Assembly (NCBI RefSeq): GCF_002242685.1
Contig: NZ_NBIM01000001.1
Coordinates: 1,674,001 to 1,738,000, forward strand
Source: Oceanimonas doudoroffii
GTDB taxonomy: Bacteria; Pseudomonadota; Gammaproteobacteria; Enterobacterales; Aeromonadaceae
Direction of reading: 5' to 3'
Length of the DNA: 64,000 nt
A model generated the notes under the pieces. It did not search any database, was not told the DNA's origin, and worked only from the letters and a program-made list of their open reading frames with translations. A program made the translations under genes and the position numbers. This document shows, in pieces, positions 1 through 10,560 of this stretch; the first letter of the stretch is position 1; the number at the start of each line of letters is the position of its first letter.

Positions 1-3000
1 GTCGCCTCCCTCAACACCGGTACCGTTACCGGCATCACTGGTTTTTTCCTGCGGCAGCCACTTTTCCAGCATTTCCTTCAGCCGGGCCAGTTCGACCGGC
101 TTGGTCAGGTAATCGTTCATGCCCTTTTCAAAACAGCGGGCCATTTCTTCCTTGAAGGCATTGGCCGTCAGGGCCACCACCGGAATGGCGGCGCCGTCCC
201 TCTCTTCGCTGCGCAGTTGCTCGACAAACTGATAACCGTCCATTTCAGGCATGCTCAGATCGGTAAAGATCAGGTGGTAGTGACTCTCGTGGATCGCACT
301 CAGTGCCTCCACGCCATTGCCGGCCAGATCGGCGTCATAGCCGAGCAGATCCAGCTGCTGCACGATGACCTTCTGGTTCACCACATTGTCTTCCACCACC
401 AGAATACGCGCCTTGCCTCGATCGGCACCTTCAGCCGAGCCGGCGTGTTTTTCCATCACACCGTTGTGTTCGGGCAGCGTAACCAGCCCGGCCGCCATCA
501 TCACCGCTTCCATAAAGGCGGCACGACGAAGCAGGTTGGCATCAATCATCACATGATCTTCCGCCACTCGTCGGGCACTGCGCCGGGCCCCGCGCTCAAT
601 GGTCAGAAAGCTCACCTTGCTGCCGGTCCAGGCCGACGCCGCCTGCCTCAATGCCGCCAGGACGTTTTCCTGGTGGGGCTGGTCATAAATCCAGACCCAG
701 TCCCCCGACGAATAACGGGGCGCCATGCTTTCGGCCACCTGGATCGTCTCGGCAAATTTCACCCTGGCCCGGTCATGGTCAAGGTAACACATCAGGCCCG
801 AGACAATGCCCTGTTCATCCCCAATCACCAGACAGTTCAGCCCCTCGACCTGGTCATGGCCCGTCTTTGCCGGTTCATCATCGACTGCCACCTCAAACGG
901 CAGGCTCACGCTGAAACGGCTGCCGTTATCGGGCTCACTGGTCACCGCGATATTGCCCTCCAGCAAGCCCACCAGGTGATGGGTAATGGCCAGCCCCAGT
1001 CCGGTACCGCCAAAGCGACGGGTGGTGCTGGAGTCGGCCTGCATAAAGGCCTGAAACAGGTTGGCCACCACCTGCTCGTTCATGCCGATGCCGTTATCGA
1101 GCACATCCAGCCTGACGCTGATGGCAGAGGGCGCACTCTGCGTCATGTTAAGGCTGACGGACACCTTGCCGGGCTGCTTGGTGCTGCTGAACTTGATGGC
1201 ATTGCTGATCAGGTTGATCAGTATCTGGCGCAGGCGCAGGCTGTCGGATTTCACTCGCGACGGCAGCGCCGGATCCACAAACATGGTCAGCTCCACCCCG
1301 GAGGAGCGAGCCTGGTAATCAAACATCTGGCATACCTGCTCCACCAACGCGGTCAAGTCCAGCGGCTCTTTCACCACATCCAGGGTACCGGACTCTATTT
1401 TTGAAAATTCCAGAATGGAGTTAATCAGTTCGGTCAGGGAGATAGAGGAGGAATAGATGACGTCCATCACTTCCTTTTGTTTTTGGCTCAGGCCGGTCTG
1501 GTAGATCACCTCCAGCATGCCCACCACGCCATTGAGCGGCGTACGAATTTCATGACTCATGGTGGCCAGAAAATAGGATTTGGCCTTGTTGGCCTTTTCC
1601 GCATTCTGCTGTGCCTGCAGCAATTCTGCGGTGCGCTCCTTGATGCGGTCTTCCAGCTGATCGGTCAGTTGCCTGAGCTCGCCGGTGCGGGCTTCCACCA
1701 GATCTTCCAGGCCCAGGTTCAGCTCAAACAGGCGCTTGCTGCTCTTCTTTAGATTGTCTTCCGCCACCTTGCGTTCGGTGATGTCTACCGCAGCGATGAT
1801 AACCTTTTCGACCCGGCCGTTATCATCCCGCACCGGAATGATGTTCATGTCCACAAAGAGCGCCTGGCCGTCTTGTCTGGTCAGGGCAACATCGCGCCTG
1901 ACCGCCATGCCTCGCCAGGCGTCGTTGATGTCTTTCCGCAGCCGTTGCCGCTCTTCTTCCCGGTCATGCAACCAGTAGGCGTCGGTCACCCGCACGCCAA
2001 GCAGGCTGTCCTTGTTGCCGCCATAGGCTCTGAGCAGCGTTCGGTTCACATTGGTAATGCACCCTTTAAAATCCACCTCCACAATATAACTGGTCATGTT
2101 ATCCAGAATATCGGCAAGCTCCTGCCGGGTTTTTCTCAGGGCTTCGGTACGCTGCTTCACCCGTTGTGAGATACGCACATTTTGCAGCAAGCTGTTATAA
2201 GTGTAGGCCGTCACCAGCAGCAAAATAAATACCCCGGTCACCATAAACCCTTGCGTATTCAGGGATCTGGCGGGCTTCCAGGCATCCTCGTGCCAGACCT
2301 CAATATTGAACCTTTTATAGCCAAGGTAATCGAAGTGTCTGTGCATATCGGCCGCCCCTTTCCGGTCGGCGGCGGGTCGAGTGTCCATCACGGTAAAATG
2401 ACTGCCATCGTTGCGGTAATTCATGGTGATGCGAAAAATGACATCGAGCAGCCCCATTCTTTCCCTGATGTCATCTATAAAGGCATTAAAGTGAATCAGG
2501 CTGCTGACAAAACCGATAAACTCGCGGCGATTCTCTTCCACGCTGGCCAGCGTCGGATTAAACCCCGGTGTATAAACCGGCACAAAATAACGCCAGTCGT
2601 CATTGCTATCGGTTTCTCCGGAATGCAGCGGCCTGCGTTCCTGAAAGACCACCTGACCGCTGTCGATGGACAGTTTCAACAGCTCCCGGCTTTCACTGCC
2701 AAGATCATAACCAATCAACGACTGGCGCCCGCCCCTGACAAACACCAGCCAGAAGGGGTAATAGGCCTCCCTGACGCCTGCCACCACCGGAATGCTGTTA
2801 TCATCATGTTCCAGCAAGGAAAAACCAGGATAAAAGGACCGTCTGGCCCTGGCCTCAAAATCCTCCCGGCTTTGATGCATTACCCTCGGAATCCAGGCCA
2901 GCCCTTCAATACCGGGACGAATCAGCAGACTGCTTGCGTAACTGGAGAATTCTGCCGGCGTGACCCGCTCACTGCTCGAAATGTAGGCGGCGGTCGAACG

Positions 3001-3780
3001 GGTGACGTCATCCAGCGACAGCAAGGAGGACTCCAGGCTATCTTGCAGCAGGGTACTGAAGGCGGCGATTTGCCGATCGCTTTTCAGCTTTTCCACTCCG
3101 CTTAGCGCAATAAACCCCACCACCAGCAACAGGCAAACCAGCATGGGCAAAAACTGGAGCTTGCCCACACGGCAGTCGTTGAAGCCCGTCCTTTTCAGCT
3201 CGGCGCACTGAATAAAGGGAATGGCGATAAACATGCCCAGGCTTTCCGACATCCACCAGTTGAGCAGGCTTCCCGCCAGATGCTCCATGGTCAGGGACAG
3301 AAACAGGTAAAAACTACCGATGCCGGTGACTGCCGTGATCACACTGGCCAGCGCCACAGTCGAAAGCAACAGGGCGATAATATAACCCTCGTTGACCTGC
3401 TCGGCCCGAGTGCGCAGCAGTTTCCTCAAAATAACCACACCGGTTAGCGTGGCCAGCACCGAGCCGGTGGCGGTGACCGCCGCCATGCCGATAAGGGAAG
3501 CACTGAGGTCATGATCCGCCAGCATGACCTTGTGCAGCACATTGGCCGAAAAAGACGCCAGCCACAGGATTTTCCAGTACTGGGTCCCCCACAGGGTCAG
3601 GCAATACAGGGCAAGGCCGGCCGCGGGCCAGACCGGCGCACTGAGCAAGGGCGGCATGGCCAGCCACATGCCAAGCTCCGCCAACATAAAATAGCCAACC
3701 AGCAGCAAGGCGCTACGCCTGAAAGCCTGCCACTGGCCATGGCTGATACCATTCGCTCCCGCTACCGCCCTGCTTATCAT
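1..3780 (-). CDS. Hybrid sensor histidine kinase (MASE1-CHASE-PAS-HisKA-HATPase-REC), C-terminus cut by window start
   Basis: The frame stays open over 1260 codons from ATG 3780-3778 to the window edge, so the C-terminus is missing. The N-terminus (about residues 10-250) is hydrophobic and MASE1-like, with a VWPAAGLAL stretch. A CHASE-type sensor follows at about 290-480, with the signature GIEGLAWIPRV. Next come a PAS domain at about 550-670 ending in DITERK, an H-box MSHEIRTPLNG with phospho-accepting His743, and an ATPase domain with DNGIGMN and GGTGLGLAI. A first receiver-like region (about 975-1100) lacks a clear acceptor Asp. A second receiver has VVEDN and LIFTDLSMPEMDG with Asp1174. 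In this family small extracellular ligands trigger autophosphorylation and phosphorelay; the ligand here is unknown. A response-regulator gene lies 88 bp upstream on the same strand. Confidence 0.9.
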   Translation of the reverse strand, partial: MISRAVAGANGISHGQWQAFRRSALLLVGYFMLAELGMWLAMPPLLSAPVWPAAGLALYCLTLWGTQYWKILWLASFSANVLHKVMLADHDLSASLIGMAAVTATGSVLATLTGVVILRKLLRTRAEQVNEGYIIALLLSTVALASVITAVTGIGSFYLFLSLTMEHLAGSLLNWWMSESLGMFIAIPFIQCAELKRTGFNDCRVGKLQFLPMLVCLLLVVGFIALSGVEKLKSDRQIAAFSTLLQDSLESSLLSLDDVTRSTAAYISSSERVTPAEFSSYASSLLIRPGIEGLAWIPRVMHQSREDFEARARRSFYPGFSLLEHDDNSIPVVAGVREAYYPFWLVFVRGGRQSLIGYDLGSESRELLKLSIDSGQVVFQERRPLHSGETDSNDDWRYFVPVYTPGFNPTLASVEENRREFIGFVSSLIHFNAFIDDIRERMGLLDVIFRITMNYRNDGSHFTVMDTRPAADRKGAADMHRHFDYLGYKRFNIEVWHEDAWKPARSLNTQGFMVTGVFILLLVTAYTYNSLLQNVRISQRVKQRTEALRKTRQELADILDNMTSYIVEVDFKGCITNVNRTLLRAYGGNKDSLLGVRVTDAYWLHDREEERQRLRKDINDAWRGMAVRRDVALTRQDGQALFVDMNIIPVRDDNGRVEKVIIAAVDITERKVAEDNLKKSSKRLFELNLGLEDLVEARTGELRQLTDQLEDRIKERTAELLQAQQNAEKANKAKSYFLATMSHEIRTPLNGVVGMLEVIYQTGLSQKQKEVMDVIYSSSISLTELINSILEFSKIESGTLDVVKEPLDLTALVEQVCQMFDYQARSSGVELTMFVDPALPSRVKSDSLRLRQILINLISNAIKFSSTKQPGKVSVSLNMTQSAPSAISVRLDVLDNGIGMNEQVVANLFQAFMQADSSTTRRFGGTGLGLAITHHLVGLLEGNIAVTSEPDNGSRFSVSLPFEVAVDDEPAKTGHDQVEGLNCLVIGDEQGIVSGLMCYLDHDRARVKFAETIQVAESMAPRYSSGDWVWIYDQPHQENVLAALRQAASAWTGSKVSFLTIERGARRSARRVAEDHVMIDANLLRRAAFMEAVMMAAGLVTLPEHNGVMEKHAGSAEGADRGKARILVVEDNVVNQKVIVQQLDLLGYDADLAGNGVEALSAIHESHYHLIFTDLSMPEMDGYQFVEQLRSEERDGAAIPVVALTANAFKEEMARCFEKGMNDYLTKPVELARLKEMLEKWLPQEKTSDAGNGTGVEGGD

Positions 3781-3868
3781 AGGTTCACCATTGTATTCAG
3801 TGAATGGCCATAATGCCTGAAGGCGCTTGGTACTGCCGGTGCCAAATACCCATGCCAAAGCTGCAACA

Positions 3869-5002
3869 TTACATCATGTTCCAGTGATCCTTGTTTGCCG
3901 GTCCTTTTGCTTCCCTGGAACCCAGTGCCTTTTCTATTTTGCTGATAAAAATCTGACGATTAAACGGCTTGAGAATAAATTCAAAGGCCCCCAATTGAAT
4001 GCACCTGGAAATAACTTCCTTTTGGCTCTGCCCGCTGATCACAATCACCGGAATATGCTTGGTCCATTCGTTGTGTCGAATATGCCTGATGGCTTCCAGG
4101 CCATTCATGCCCGGCATCATCAGATCCATCAGAATAAGATCGGGTGTATTTTCCTGAAGTATTCCCAGGGCCTCGGCCGCCGTTTTGGCAAAATTAACCT
4201 GATAGTCGCCGGCCTTGAGCAGGGTCATCATGATATTTCGGTAAAAGGCGTCGTCTTCCACCACCAGTACCGAGGGTTTTGCACTGGCAACCTGCTTCAA
4301 CGCCCCCTGGTAGCTGTGCTCAACTTCCCGGCAAAGGGATTCAAAGTGCCAGACCTTGTTCTTCAACACATTGATGCAGTCATAGAGGGAGCCGATATCT
4401 TCGGTGCTCACCCTCGCATCCCGGTCCGTGTGCGGCAGGGCACCAACGCGAAGCTCCTCGGCCTCCTCCAGCACATCCCTGACCTGCTCCGTAAAGACAC
4501 TGCCGCCATCCACCAACCTTGCCACCACTCCTTCCAGCTCGTCTATCACGGCATGCAGCCGGGCCGTATTCCTGAGCCGGTCACGGGCTTTATAAAGGTT
4601 ATCCAGCGATCTCAGCTCCTGATAGATGGATATTTTCAGCCTATGGGGATCAAAAGACAGGGGCCAGAACACCACATAGTTATCAAAGGTTCCCTTTCGA
4701 CAGAGGGAATAGGCCTTTTCCGCCTCAAATTTGTCGCACAACAGCAAAATGCGACAAGGCTTGAGGTGCAGCCTTTCGCTTTCGTTTTTGAGACGCTCGT
4801 AAAATTCGATGGATTGCTCGACATGATTAAAGGCCAGCACAATAAGCTGGGCCTGGCAGCGGTCAAACATTTTCACCATGTCCGCCCCGGGCTCCGGAAA
4901 AATCAGCGCCTTCACTTCATCCTGAAGCATGTCGCGAATGACTTCCATGGTGCTGATGTTGCTCACCGCCACAAATACTGACTGATTCTCGTTCACCGTC
5001 AT
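3869..5002 (-). CDS. Response regulator with unusual N-terminal region and C-terminal receiver
   Basis: 377 residues. The C-terminal third (about 245-365) is a classic receiver: SVLVVEDD, the acceptor Asp in LILMDLMMPGMNG, then VIVISGQS and LKPFN. The first 240 residues match no output domain I can name. They contain a possible degenerate receiver fold (residues 8-130, alternating hydrophobic strands such as IVLAFNH and ILLLCDK) and a helical, charge-rich linker (about 130-240). There is no DNA-binding, GGDEF or EAL output, so it may act by protein contacts or as a phosphorelay intermediate. The ATG follows an AAGGA stretch with almost no spacer. It lies just upstream of the hybrid kinase gene on the same strand and is probably its partner. 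Confidence 0.8.
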   Translation of the reverse strand: MTVNENQSVFVAVSNISTMEVIRDMLQDEVKALIFPEPGADMVKMFDRCQAQLIVLAFNHVEQSIEFYERLKNESERLHLKPCRILLLCDKFEAEKAYSLCRKGTFDNYVVFWPLSFDPHRLKISIYQELRSLDNLYKARDRLRNTARLHAVIDELEGVVARLVDGGSVFTEQVRDVLEEAEELRVGALPHTDRDARVSTEDIGSLYDCINVLKNKVWHFESLCREVEHSYQGALKQVASAKPSVLVVEDDAFYRNIMMTLLKAGDYQVNFAKTAAEALGILQENTPDLILMDLMMPGMNGLEAIRHIRHNEWTKHIPVIVISGQSQKEVISRCIQLGAFEFILKPFNRQIFISKIEKALGSREAKGPANKDHWNMM

Positions 5003-5293
5003 TCCTTCCCATCACTTCCGAAGCTATCGGAATTCCCTGATCCGAGTTAGTCAGACATGCGGTATACATGCCTGGTGACAGCTGTTACTCAAATGTATCC
5101 TTGAGAGTATTGCCAATGCCTTGCCGTCTTGCATGGTTACTGGGCAATATTTTCCATTTTTGTTACCTTGCCTGGTCATGGGAACTTTCCTCAACGCCGT
5201 GCCATGACTGCGCTCAGGACGATCTGTCATCGGGCCGTCACCTTTTTCGGCTAGCATGGCGCCCCCCAACCAAGATGGAGTGAATGAATCGTC

Positions 5294-6424
5294 ATGCTTT
5301 CGGTGTTTTGGCAGTTTTTTATGCTGGGTTGGATCAGCTTTGGCGGGCCGGCTGCCCACATCGGCTATTTTCAGCGTCATTTCGTGCAAAAGCTGGGCTG
5401 GCTGCCCCAGGACAGGTTTGCCTCCACCCTGGCCCTGTGCCAGTTTTTACCCGGCCCGGCCTCCAGTCAGCTGGGGTTTGCCATCGGCTATCAGCGCGCC
5501 GGCCTGGGCGGTGCCATTGCCGCCTTTATCGGCTTTACCCTGCCTTCATTTGTGTTGATGCTGAGCCTGGCATTGTTAGGTCAGCATTACGCCAATTCGC
5601 CCGTTACCGCGGCGCTGATCGGCGGCCTTAAGCTGTTTGCCCTAGTGGTGGTGACCGATGCGGTACTGACCATGGCCGGCCAGTTTTGCCGGCGCCGGCT
5701 GACCCAGACCCTGGCGGTGGGCACCGCCGCCCTGCTGTGGCTGTGGCCGGGGCTGGCGGCCCAGTTTGTGGCGCTGCTGGCAGCGGCGCTCACCGGCGCC
5801 TTCTGGCTGAAGCATGAAGGCACCGACAACGCCCCCGCCGCCCGCCTCAGCTGGCCCTTTTTGCTGCTGTTTGCCGGCCTGTTCCTGCTGTTGCCACTGC
5901 TGGCCCATGGCGGCTCGGCCGGCCTGTTTGCCGACTTTTACCAGGCCGGCAGCCTGGTGTTTGGCGGCGGCCATGTGGTATTGCCGCTGCTGCAGAGCCT
6001 GCTGGCAGATACACTGTCTCAAGAAGCCTTTCTCACCGGTTATGCCGCCGCCCAGGCCATGCCCGGCCCCATGTTCAGTCTGGCTGCCTTTCTGGGGGCC
6101 GAGCTGTTGCCGACCAGCCCCCTTATCGGTGCCCTGGTGGCCACCTTTGGGGTCTTTTTACCGGGATTTTTGCTGGTGCTAGCGTTGTTGAACGGATGGC
6201 AGGCACTGGCGGCCAACCGGCGCATGGCGGGCGCCGTGGCCGGTGTCAATGCGGCCGTGGTGGGATTGCTGCTGGCGGCCCTCTATCAGCCGGTGTTTGT
6301 GGCCAGTGTGACCGGAGCTCCGGCTTTGGCCGCAGCGGCGCTGGGCCTGCTGGCGCTGCGGGTGTTTCGCTGCCCGCTACTGGTACTGATCCCGGCCTTT
6401 ATGCTGCTGGGGTTGTGGTTGTAA
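5294..6424 (+). CDS. chrA: Chromate transporter ChrA, two-domain form
   Basis: 376 residues, all hydrophobic segments, the usual length of the two-domain (long-chain) CHR family that exports chromate from the cytoplasm. Both halves carry the repeat signature: FGGPAAHIGYFQ near residue 16 and FGGGHVVLPLLQ near residue 220. The LPGPASSQLG and MPGPMFSLAAFLGAEL motifs follow in the matching positions. The chosen ATG is preceded by GGAG about 13 bases upstream, a rather long spacing. The gene is divergent from the response regulator across about 290 bp and stands alone; no chrB is adjacent. In many environmental bacteria ChrA homologues are annotated without proof of chromate export, so the substrate is inferred from family. 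Confidence 0.9.
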   Translation: MLSVFWQFFMLGWISFGGPAAHIGYFQRHFVQKLGWLPQDRFASTLALCQFLPGPASSQLGFAIGYQRAGLGGAIAAFIGFTLPSFVLMLSLALLGQHYANSPVTAALIGGLKLFALVVVTDAVLTMAGQFCRRRLTQTLAVGTAALLWLWPGLAAQFVALLAAALTGAFWLKHEGTDNAPAARLSWPFLLLFAGLFLLLPLLAHGGSAGLFADFYQAGSLVFGGGHVVLPLLQSLLADTLSQEAFLTGYAAAQAMPGPMFSLAAFLGAELLPTSPLIGALVATFGVFLPGFLLVLALLNGWQALAANRRMAGAVAGVNAAVVGLLLAALYQPVFVASVTGAPALAAAALGLLALRVFRCPLLVLIPAFMLLGLWL

Positions 6425-6636
6425 AACGATTTGTCTGTAAAGGCGAGCAAGGTCGGGGAAACGGCCCAGTTCCCCCGACACGCTTCAAGACCCTCCCTGG
6501 GGCGCTCGGAAAATGCCATCCGTGGCATTTGATCGGTCGTTGAAGTGGTTCCCTTTCCCCTCCCCTTCATGCCCTTGCGTGACCTGTTCAGAAAAGCAGG
6601 CAACACTGTTGTGAGCTCTGAGGAGCGAAGAAAAGC
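6425..6636. repeat. Hairpin-rich intergenic element between chrA and purT
   Basis: Two inverted repeats stand out: GTCGGGGAA (6452-6460) against TTCCCCCGAC (6470-6479, one bulged base), and AAATGCCA (6511-6518) against TGGCATTT (6523-6530) around a TCCG loop. Neither has a clean T-run, so neither is a standard terminator. The layout resembles a dispersed structured intergenic repeat, but only one copy is in the window. No gene is credible here; the minus-strand frame across it runs into chrA. Confidence 0.4.
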
Positions 6637-7818
6637 TTAAAACGCCACCTTGACCGCGGCGGCGGTACGGCGGGCCTTTTCCCTGGCGGCGTCGATGCCG
6701 TCGGCCAGGCTCAGGGCCACGCCCATGCGACGGCGGCCGTTGATTTCCGGCTTGCCAAACAGGCGCAGCTCGGTGTCCGGCTCGGCCAGGGCCACGCTAA
6801 GGTTGCCAAAGGTGGTTTGGGTGGAGTTGCCTTCGGGCAGGATCACCGCCGAGGCCGCCGGGCCATACTGACGAATGGCGGGAATGGGCAGGCCGAGAAT
6901 GGCCCGGGCGTGCAGGGCGAATTCCGACAGGTTCTGGGAGATCAGGGTTACCATGCCGGTGTCGTGAGGCCGGGGCGACACTTCGCTGAACAGCACCTCG
7001 TCGCCACGAATAAACAGCTCTACACCAAACAGGCCGCGCCCTCCGAGGGCCGACGTCACTTTTTCAGCCATGGCTTCCGCCGCCGCCAGCGCTGCCGGGC
7101 TCATGGCCTGAGGCTGCCAGGACTCGCGGTAGTCACCGTCTACCTGCACATGGCCGATGGGGGCGCAGAAGCCGGTGCCAGCGGCATGACGCACGGTAAG
7201 CAGGGTAATTTCGTAGTCGAACTGCACAAAGCCTTCCACGATCACTCGTCCACCGCCGGCGCGGCCGCCTTCCTGGGCATAGTGCCAGGCGGCGTCGATA
7301 TCGGCCTCGGTTTTTACCGTGCTCTGACCCTTGCCCGAGGAGCTCATGATCGGCTTGACCACACAGGGCAGGCCAATCTCGGCCACGGCCGCACGAAATT
7401 CCTCCTGCGTGCCGGCAAAACGGTAGGGCGAGGTGGCCAGCCCCAGCTCTTCCGCCGCCAGCCGGCGAATACCTTCCCGGTTCATGGTGAGCTGGGTGGC
7501 GCGGGCGGTAGGCACCACGGTAAAGCCTTCCCGCTCCAGCTCGGCAAGCGTATCGGTGGCGATGGCCTCGATCTCGGGCACGATCAGGTGCGGCTGCTCC
7601 TGTTCGATAACGGCGCGCAGCGCGGCGCCGTCGAGCATGGAAATCACATGGGCGCGGTGAGCCACCTGCATGGCCGGAGAGTTGGGATAGCGATCCACCA
7701 CGATGACTTCAACGCCGAGACGCTGCAGCTCAATCACCACTTCCTTGCCCAGCTCACCACCGCCGCACATCAACACTCGGGTGGCAGTTGCCGACAGGGG
7801 GGTACCCAGAGTTGTCAT
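6637..7818 (-). CDS. purT: Formate-dependent GAR transformylase PurT
   Basis: 393 residues from the ATG at 7818, which has AGGA upstream; the frame extends further but that part overlaps copA and is not PurT-like. The enzyme uses ATP and formate to formylate glycinamide ribonucleotide, an alternative to PurN in purine synthesis. The N-terminal fold [22 protein letters not shown] and the ATP-grasp core ([14 protein letters not shown], then [28 protein letters not shown]) are typical. It starts 41 bp after copA on the same strand with no terminator between, so it may be read from the copper promoter as well as from its own. Two other purine genes, purH and purD, lie in the same window but are not linked to it. 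Confidence 0.95.
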   Translation of the reverse strand: MTTLGTPLSATATRVLMCGGGELGKEVVIELQRLGVEVIVVDRYPNSPAMQVAHRAHVISMLDGAALRAVIEQEQPHLIVPEIEAIATDTLAELEREGFTVVPTARATQLTMNREGIRRLAAEELGLATSPYRFAGTQEEFRAAVAEIGLPCVVKPIMSSSGKGQSTVKTEADIDAAWHYAQEGGRAGGGRVIVEGFVQFDYEITLLTVRHAAGTGFCAPIGHVQVDGDYRESWQPQAMSPAALAAAEAMAEKVTSALGGRGLFGVELFIRGDEVLFSEVSPRPHDTGMVTLISQNLSEFALHARAILGLPIPAIRQYGPAASAVILPEGNSTQTTFGNLSVALAEPDTELRLFGKPEINGRRRMGVALSLADGIDAAREKARRTAAAVKVAF

Positions 7819-7859
7819 AACAGAAGTCCTTTTTGTGAGAAATCGCACATTATAAAGAG

Positions 7860-10322
7860 TTATTCCGCGTCCTGGCCAGCCGGCCTGAACCGCTTCAGCC
7901 GCAGGGCATTGGTCACCACAAACACGCTGGACAACGCCATGGCGCCGGCAGCCAGCATGGGCGAGAGCAGCAGGCCAAAGGCGGGGTAAAGCACGCCGGC
8001 CGCCACCGGGATCAGGCACACATTGTAGGCAAAGGCCCAGAACAGGTTCTGGCGAATATTGCTCAGGGTGGCCCGGCTGAGGGCCAGGGCCTGGGGCACG
8101 GCACGCAGGTCGCCGCGCATCAGCACCACATCCGCCGCCTCGATGGCGATGTCGGTGCCGGTGCCGATGGCCAGGCCCACGTCCGCCGCCGCCAGCGCCG
8201 GGGCATCGTTGATGCCATCGCCCACAAAGGCCACGGCACCGTGCTGCCGGCGCAGATGCGCCAGCGCCTCCACCTTGCCGTCTGGCATGACCTCGGCCTC
8301 CACCGCATCGATGCCAAGCCTGGCGGCGATGGCACTGGCGGTGCCCTTGTTGTCGCCGGTGATCATGGCCACCTTGAACCCCTGCCGATGCAGGGCGGCA
8401 ATGGCTTCGGGCGTGCCTGCCTTGACCTTGTCGGCCACCGCCAGAATCGCCGCCGGTTTGCCGCCAATGGCTACATACAGCGGCGTTTTGCCCTCACTGG
8501 CAAGCCGGCCGGCGGTGTCGGCAAACACCGCCAGGTCCATCTCGAGGGAGCGCAAGTAGCGGTCCGCCCCCACGTTCACCCGTACGCCGTCCACCATGGC
8601 GGAGACGCCCATGCCGGTAACGGTGTCGAACTCGCTCACCCCGGGCAGATTCAGGTTGCGCTCTTGCGCCGCCGCCACCAGCGCCTCGGCAATCGGATGT
8701 TCGGAGCGCTGCTCCACGGCGGCAATGTGCGCCAGCACGGTGTCCTTGTCAAAACCTTCACCCACTTGCAGATCAGTCAGCTCGGGCTTGCCCTCGGTCA
8801 GGGTGCCGGTCTTGTCAAAGGCGATGACCTTGGCGCCACGCAGGGCCTGCAGGGCCTCTCCCTTGCGGAACAGTACTCCCAGCTCGGCGGCCCGGCCGGT
8901 GCCCACCATAATGGAGGTGGGCGTGGCCAGCCCCATGGCGCAGGGACAGGCGATGATCAGTACCGCCACGCCGTTGACCAGCGCAAAACTCAGCGCCGGG
9001 GCCGGCCCCAGCCACCACCAGAGCACAAAGGTGAGTGTCGCCAGGCCCATGACCACGGGCACGAACACGCCGGTGACCTTGTCTACCAGCGCCTGTATCG
9101 GCAACTTGGCCCCCTGGGCCTGCTCCACCATGCGAATAATCTGGGCCAGCCGGGTCTGCTTGCCCACTTGGGTGACTTCCACCAGCAGGGAGCCCTTGTT
9201 GTTGACGGTGCCACCGGTGACCTCGTCGCCTTCACCTTTTTCTACCGGTTCCGGCTCGCCGGTAAGCATGGACTCGTCCACCCATGAAACGCCGTCAACC
9301 ACGGTGCCGTCTACCGGAATGCGCTCCCCCGGGCGCACCCGCACTCTGTCCTTGACCTTTACCCGCTCAAGGGGAAGGTCTTCGGTATGGCCGTCGCGCT
9401 CCACCCTGGCGGTGGGCGCCTGCAGGCTGAGCAACTTTTTAATGGCCTCGCCGGTGCGACCCTTGGCCCGGGCCTCCAGATATCGTCCCAGCAGAATCAG
9501 GGTCACGATCACCGCCGTCGCCTCGAAATACACCTGCCGACTGCCCGTAGGCAGCCAGTGGCCGGCAAAAGTGGCCAGGGTGGAATAGCCCCAGGCCGCC
9601 AGGCCGCCCAGCGCCACCAGGGAATTCATCTCGGGCGCCCCCCGCAGCAGCGCCGGCAACCCTTTTTTCAAAAACAACCCCCCCGGGCCAAACAACACCA
9701 GGGTGGTCAGCACGAACTGCAGCTGCCAGTTGAGGGATTGCCCCAGGGTGGTTTCAACCCAGTGGTGCATGCCGGGTACAAAGTGAGATCCCATTTCCAG
9801 TATGAACACCGGCAAGGTGAGCACCGCGGCCATCATCAGGGAACGTTTCAGTGCGTACTGTTCCCGTTCACGGCCATCATCGGGCTCGCCTCTGGATTCA
9901 GCATCGGCGGCCTCGGCGCTGAAGCCGGCCTTTTCCACCGCGGCGATCAGGGCAGTGCTATCCTGGCTACCGGCCAGCAGCTCCACCCAGGCCCGGCCGG
10001 CGGCCAGGTTGACGCTGGCGGACAATACACCAGGCAGCCGGCCCAGTACCTTTTCCACCCGGCCGGTGCAAGACGCGCAACTCATGCCGCCAATCACCAG
10101 CTCCACCCTTTCCACCGGGCACTGGTAGCCGGCCTTGTTCACCGCCGCCACCAGCTCGGTGGTGGCGGTGCCCTGGTCCAGGGTCAGCTCGGCGCTGTTC
10201 GACGCCAGGTTAACGCTGGCCGAACGCACGCCCCGTTGCGCGCTCAGGGCCTTCTCAACCCGGGACACGCAGGACGCACAGCTCATACCTTCGATGGGCA
10301 GGCGCAGATTCAATGTGGTCAT
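7860..10322 (-). CDS. copA: Copper-exporting P1B-type ATPase CopA
   Basis: 820 residues. Two N-terminal metal-binding domains each carry GMSCASC (Cys15/18 and Cys82/85). Eight membrane segments are expected. The ion-path CPC motif ([13 protein letters not shown]) is at about 458-460, the phosphorylated Asp503 is in DKTGTLTEG, the SEHPIAEAL motif follows, and the hinge is [16 protein letters not shown]. The family pumps Cu(I) from the cytoplasm using ATP. It follows the small metal chaperone gene by 13 bp and both are placed under the CueR-like promoter at 10561-10591, so induction by copper is expected. Length and motif order are normal. Confidence 0.96.
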   Translation of the reverse strand: MTTLNLRLPIEGMSCASCVSRVEKALSAQRGVRSASVNLASNSAELTLDQGTATTELVAAVNKAGYQCPVERVELVIGGMSCASCTGRVEKVLGRLPGVLSASVNLAAGRAWVELLAGSQDSTALIAAVEKAGFSAEAADAESRGEPDDGREREQYALKRSLMMAAVLTLPVFILEMGSHFVPGMHHWVETTLGQSLNWQLQFVLTTLVLFGPGGLFLKKGLPALLRGAPEMNSLVALGGLAAWGYSTLATFAGHWLPTGSRQVYFEATAVIVTLILLGRYLEARAKGRTGEAIKKLLSLQAPTARVERDGHTEDLPLERVKVKDRVRVRPGERIPVDGTVVDGVSWVDESMLTGEPEPVEKGEGDEVTGGTVNNKGSLLVEVTQVGKQTRLAQIIRMVEQAQGAKLPIQALVDKVTGVFVPVVMGLATLTFVLWWWLGPAPALSFALVNGVAVLIIACPCAMGLATPTSIMVGTGRAAELGVLFRKGEALQALRGAKVIAFDKTGTLTEGKPELTDLQVGEGFDKDTVLAHIAAVEQRSEHPIAEALVAAAQERNLNLPGVSEFDTVTGMGVSAMVDGVRVNVGADRYLRSLEMDLAVFADTAGRLASEGKTPLYVAIGGKPAAILAVADKVKAGTPEAIAALHRQGFKVAMITGDNKGTASAIAARLGIDAVEAEVMPDGKVEALAHLRRQHGAVAFVGDGINDAPALAAADVGLAIGTGTDIAIEAADVVLMRGDLRAVPQALALSRATLSNIRQNLFWAFAYNVCLIPVAAGVLYPAFGLLLSPMLAAGAMALSSVFVVTNALRLKRFRPAGQDAE

Positions 10323-10335
10323 GGCCGCCTCCGCC

Positions 10336-10527
10336 TTATTCGCAGTCGTAGCCGGCGTCGCTCAGGGCCTCGACAATCTCCTCTCGCGGCAGGCGGGTGC
10401 CAATCTCCACCCGGCGGCTGGCCAGCTCAAAGCTCAGCTCGCAGTCCGGATCCAGCTCGGTCAGCACGGCGGAAATCACGCCCACGCAGTGGCCGCAGGT
10501 CATGTCGGGAACGGTAAGGATATGCAT
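10336..10527 (-). CDS. copZ: Small heavy-metal-binding copper chaperone (CopZ-like)
   Basis: 63 residues making a single ferredoxin-like HMA domain with the metal site MTCGHC (Cys11 and Cys14). Proteins of this kind carry Cu(I) in the cytoplasm and hand it to the N-terminal domains of CopA. The ATG at 10527 is preceded by AGGAG at good spacing. It is the first gene after the CueR-like promoter and is separated from copA by 13 bp, so the two form one copper-efflux operon. The protein is acidic at its C-terminus (ending DAGYDCE), with a third Cys at position 62 that could add a ligand. The copZ name is by context and fold. Confidence 0.9.
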   Translation of the reverse strand: MHILTVPDMTCGHCVGVISAVLTELDPDCELSFELASRRVEIGTRLPREEIVEALSDAGYDCE

Positions 10528-10560
10528 GCTTCAGTCTCCTGATTTGGTGAGTTCCCCACT

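Noticed and set aside
217..1404. Long plus-strand open frame
   Set aside because: It is the shadow of the hybrid kinase gene; the protein is rich in His, Gln and Gly with no family motif, whereas the minus frame gives clear kinase and receiver motifs.
5051..5389. Minus-strand frame across the chrA start
   Set aside because: It overlaps the 5' end of chrA, has no ribosome-binding site and no recognisable domain.
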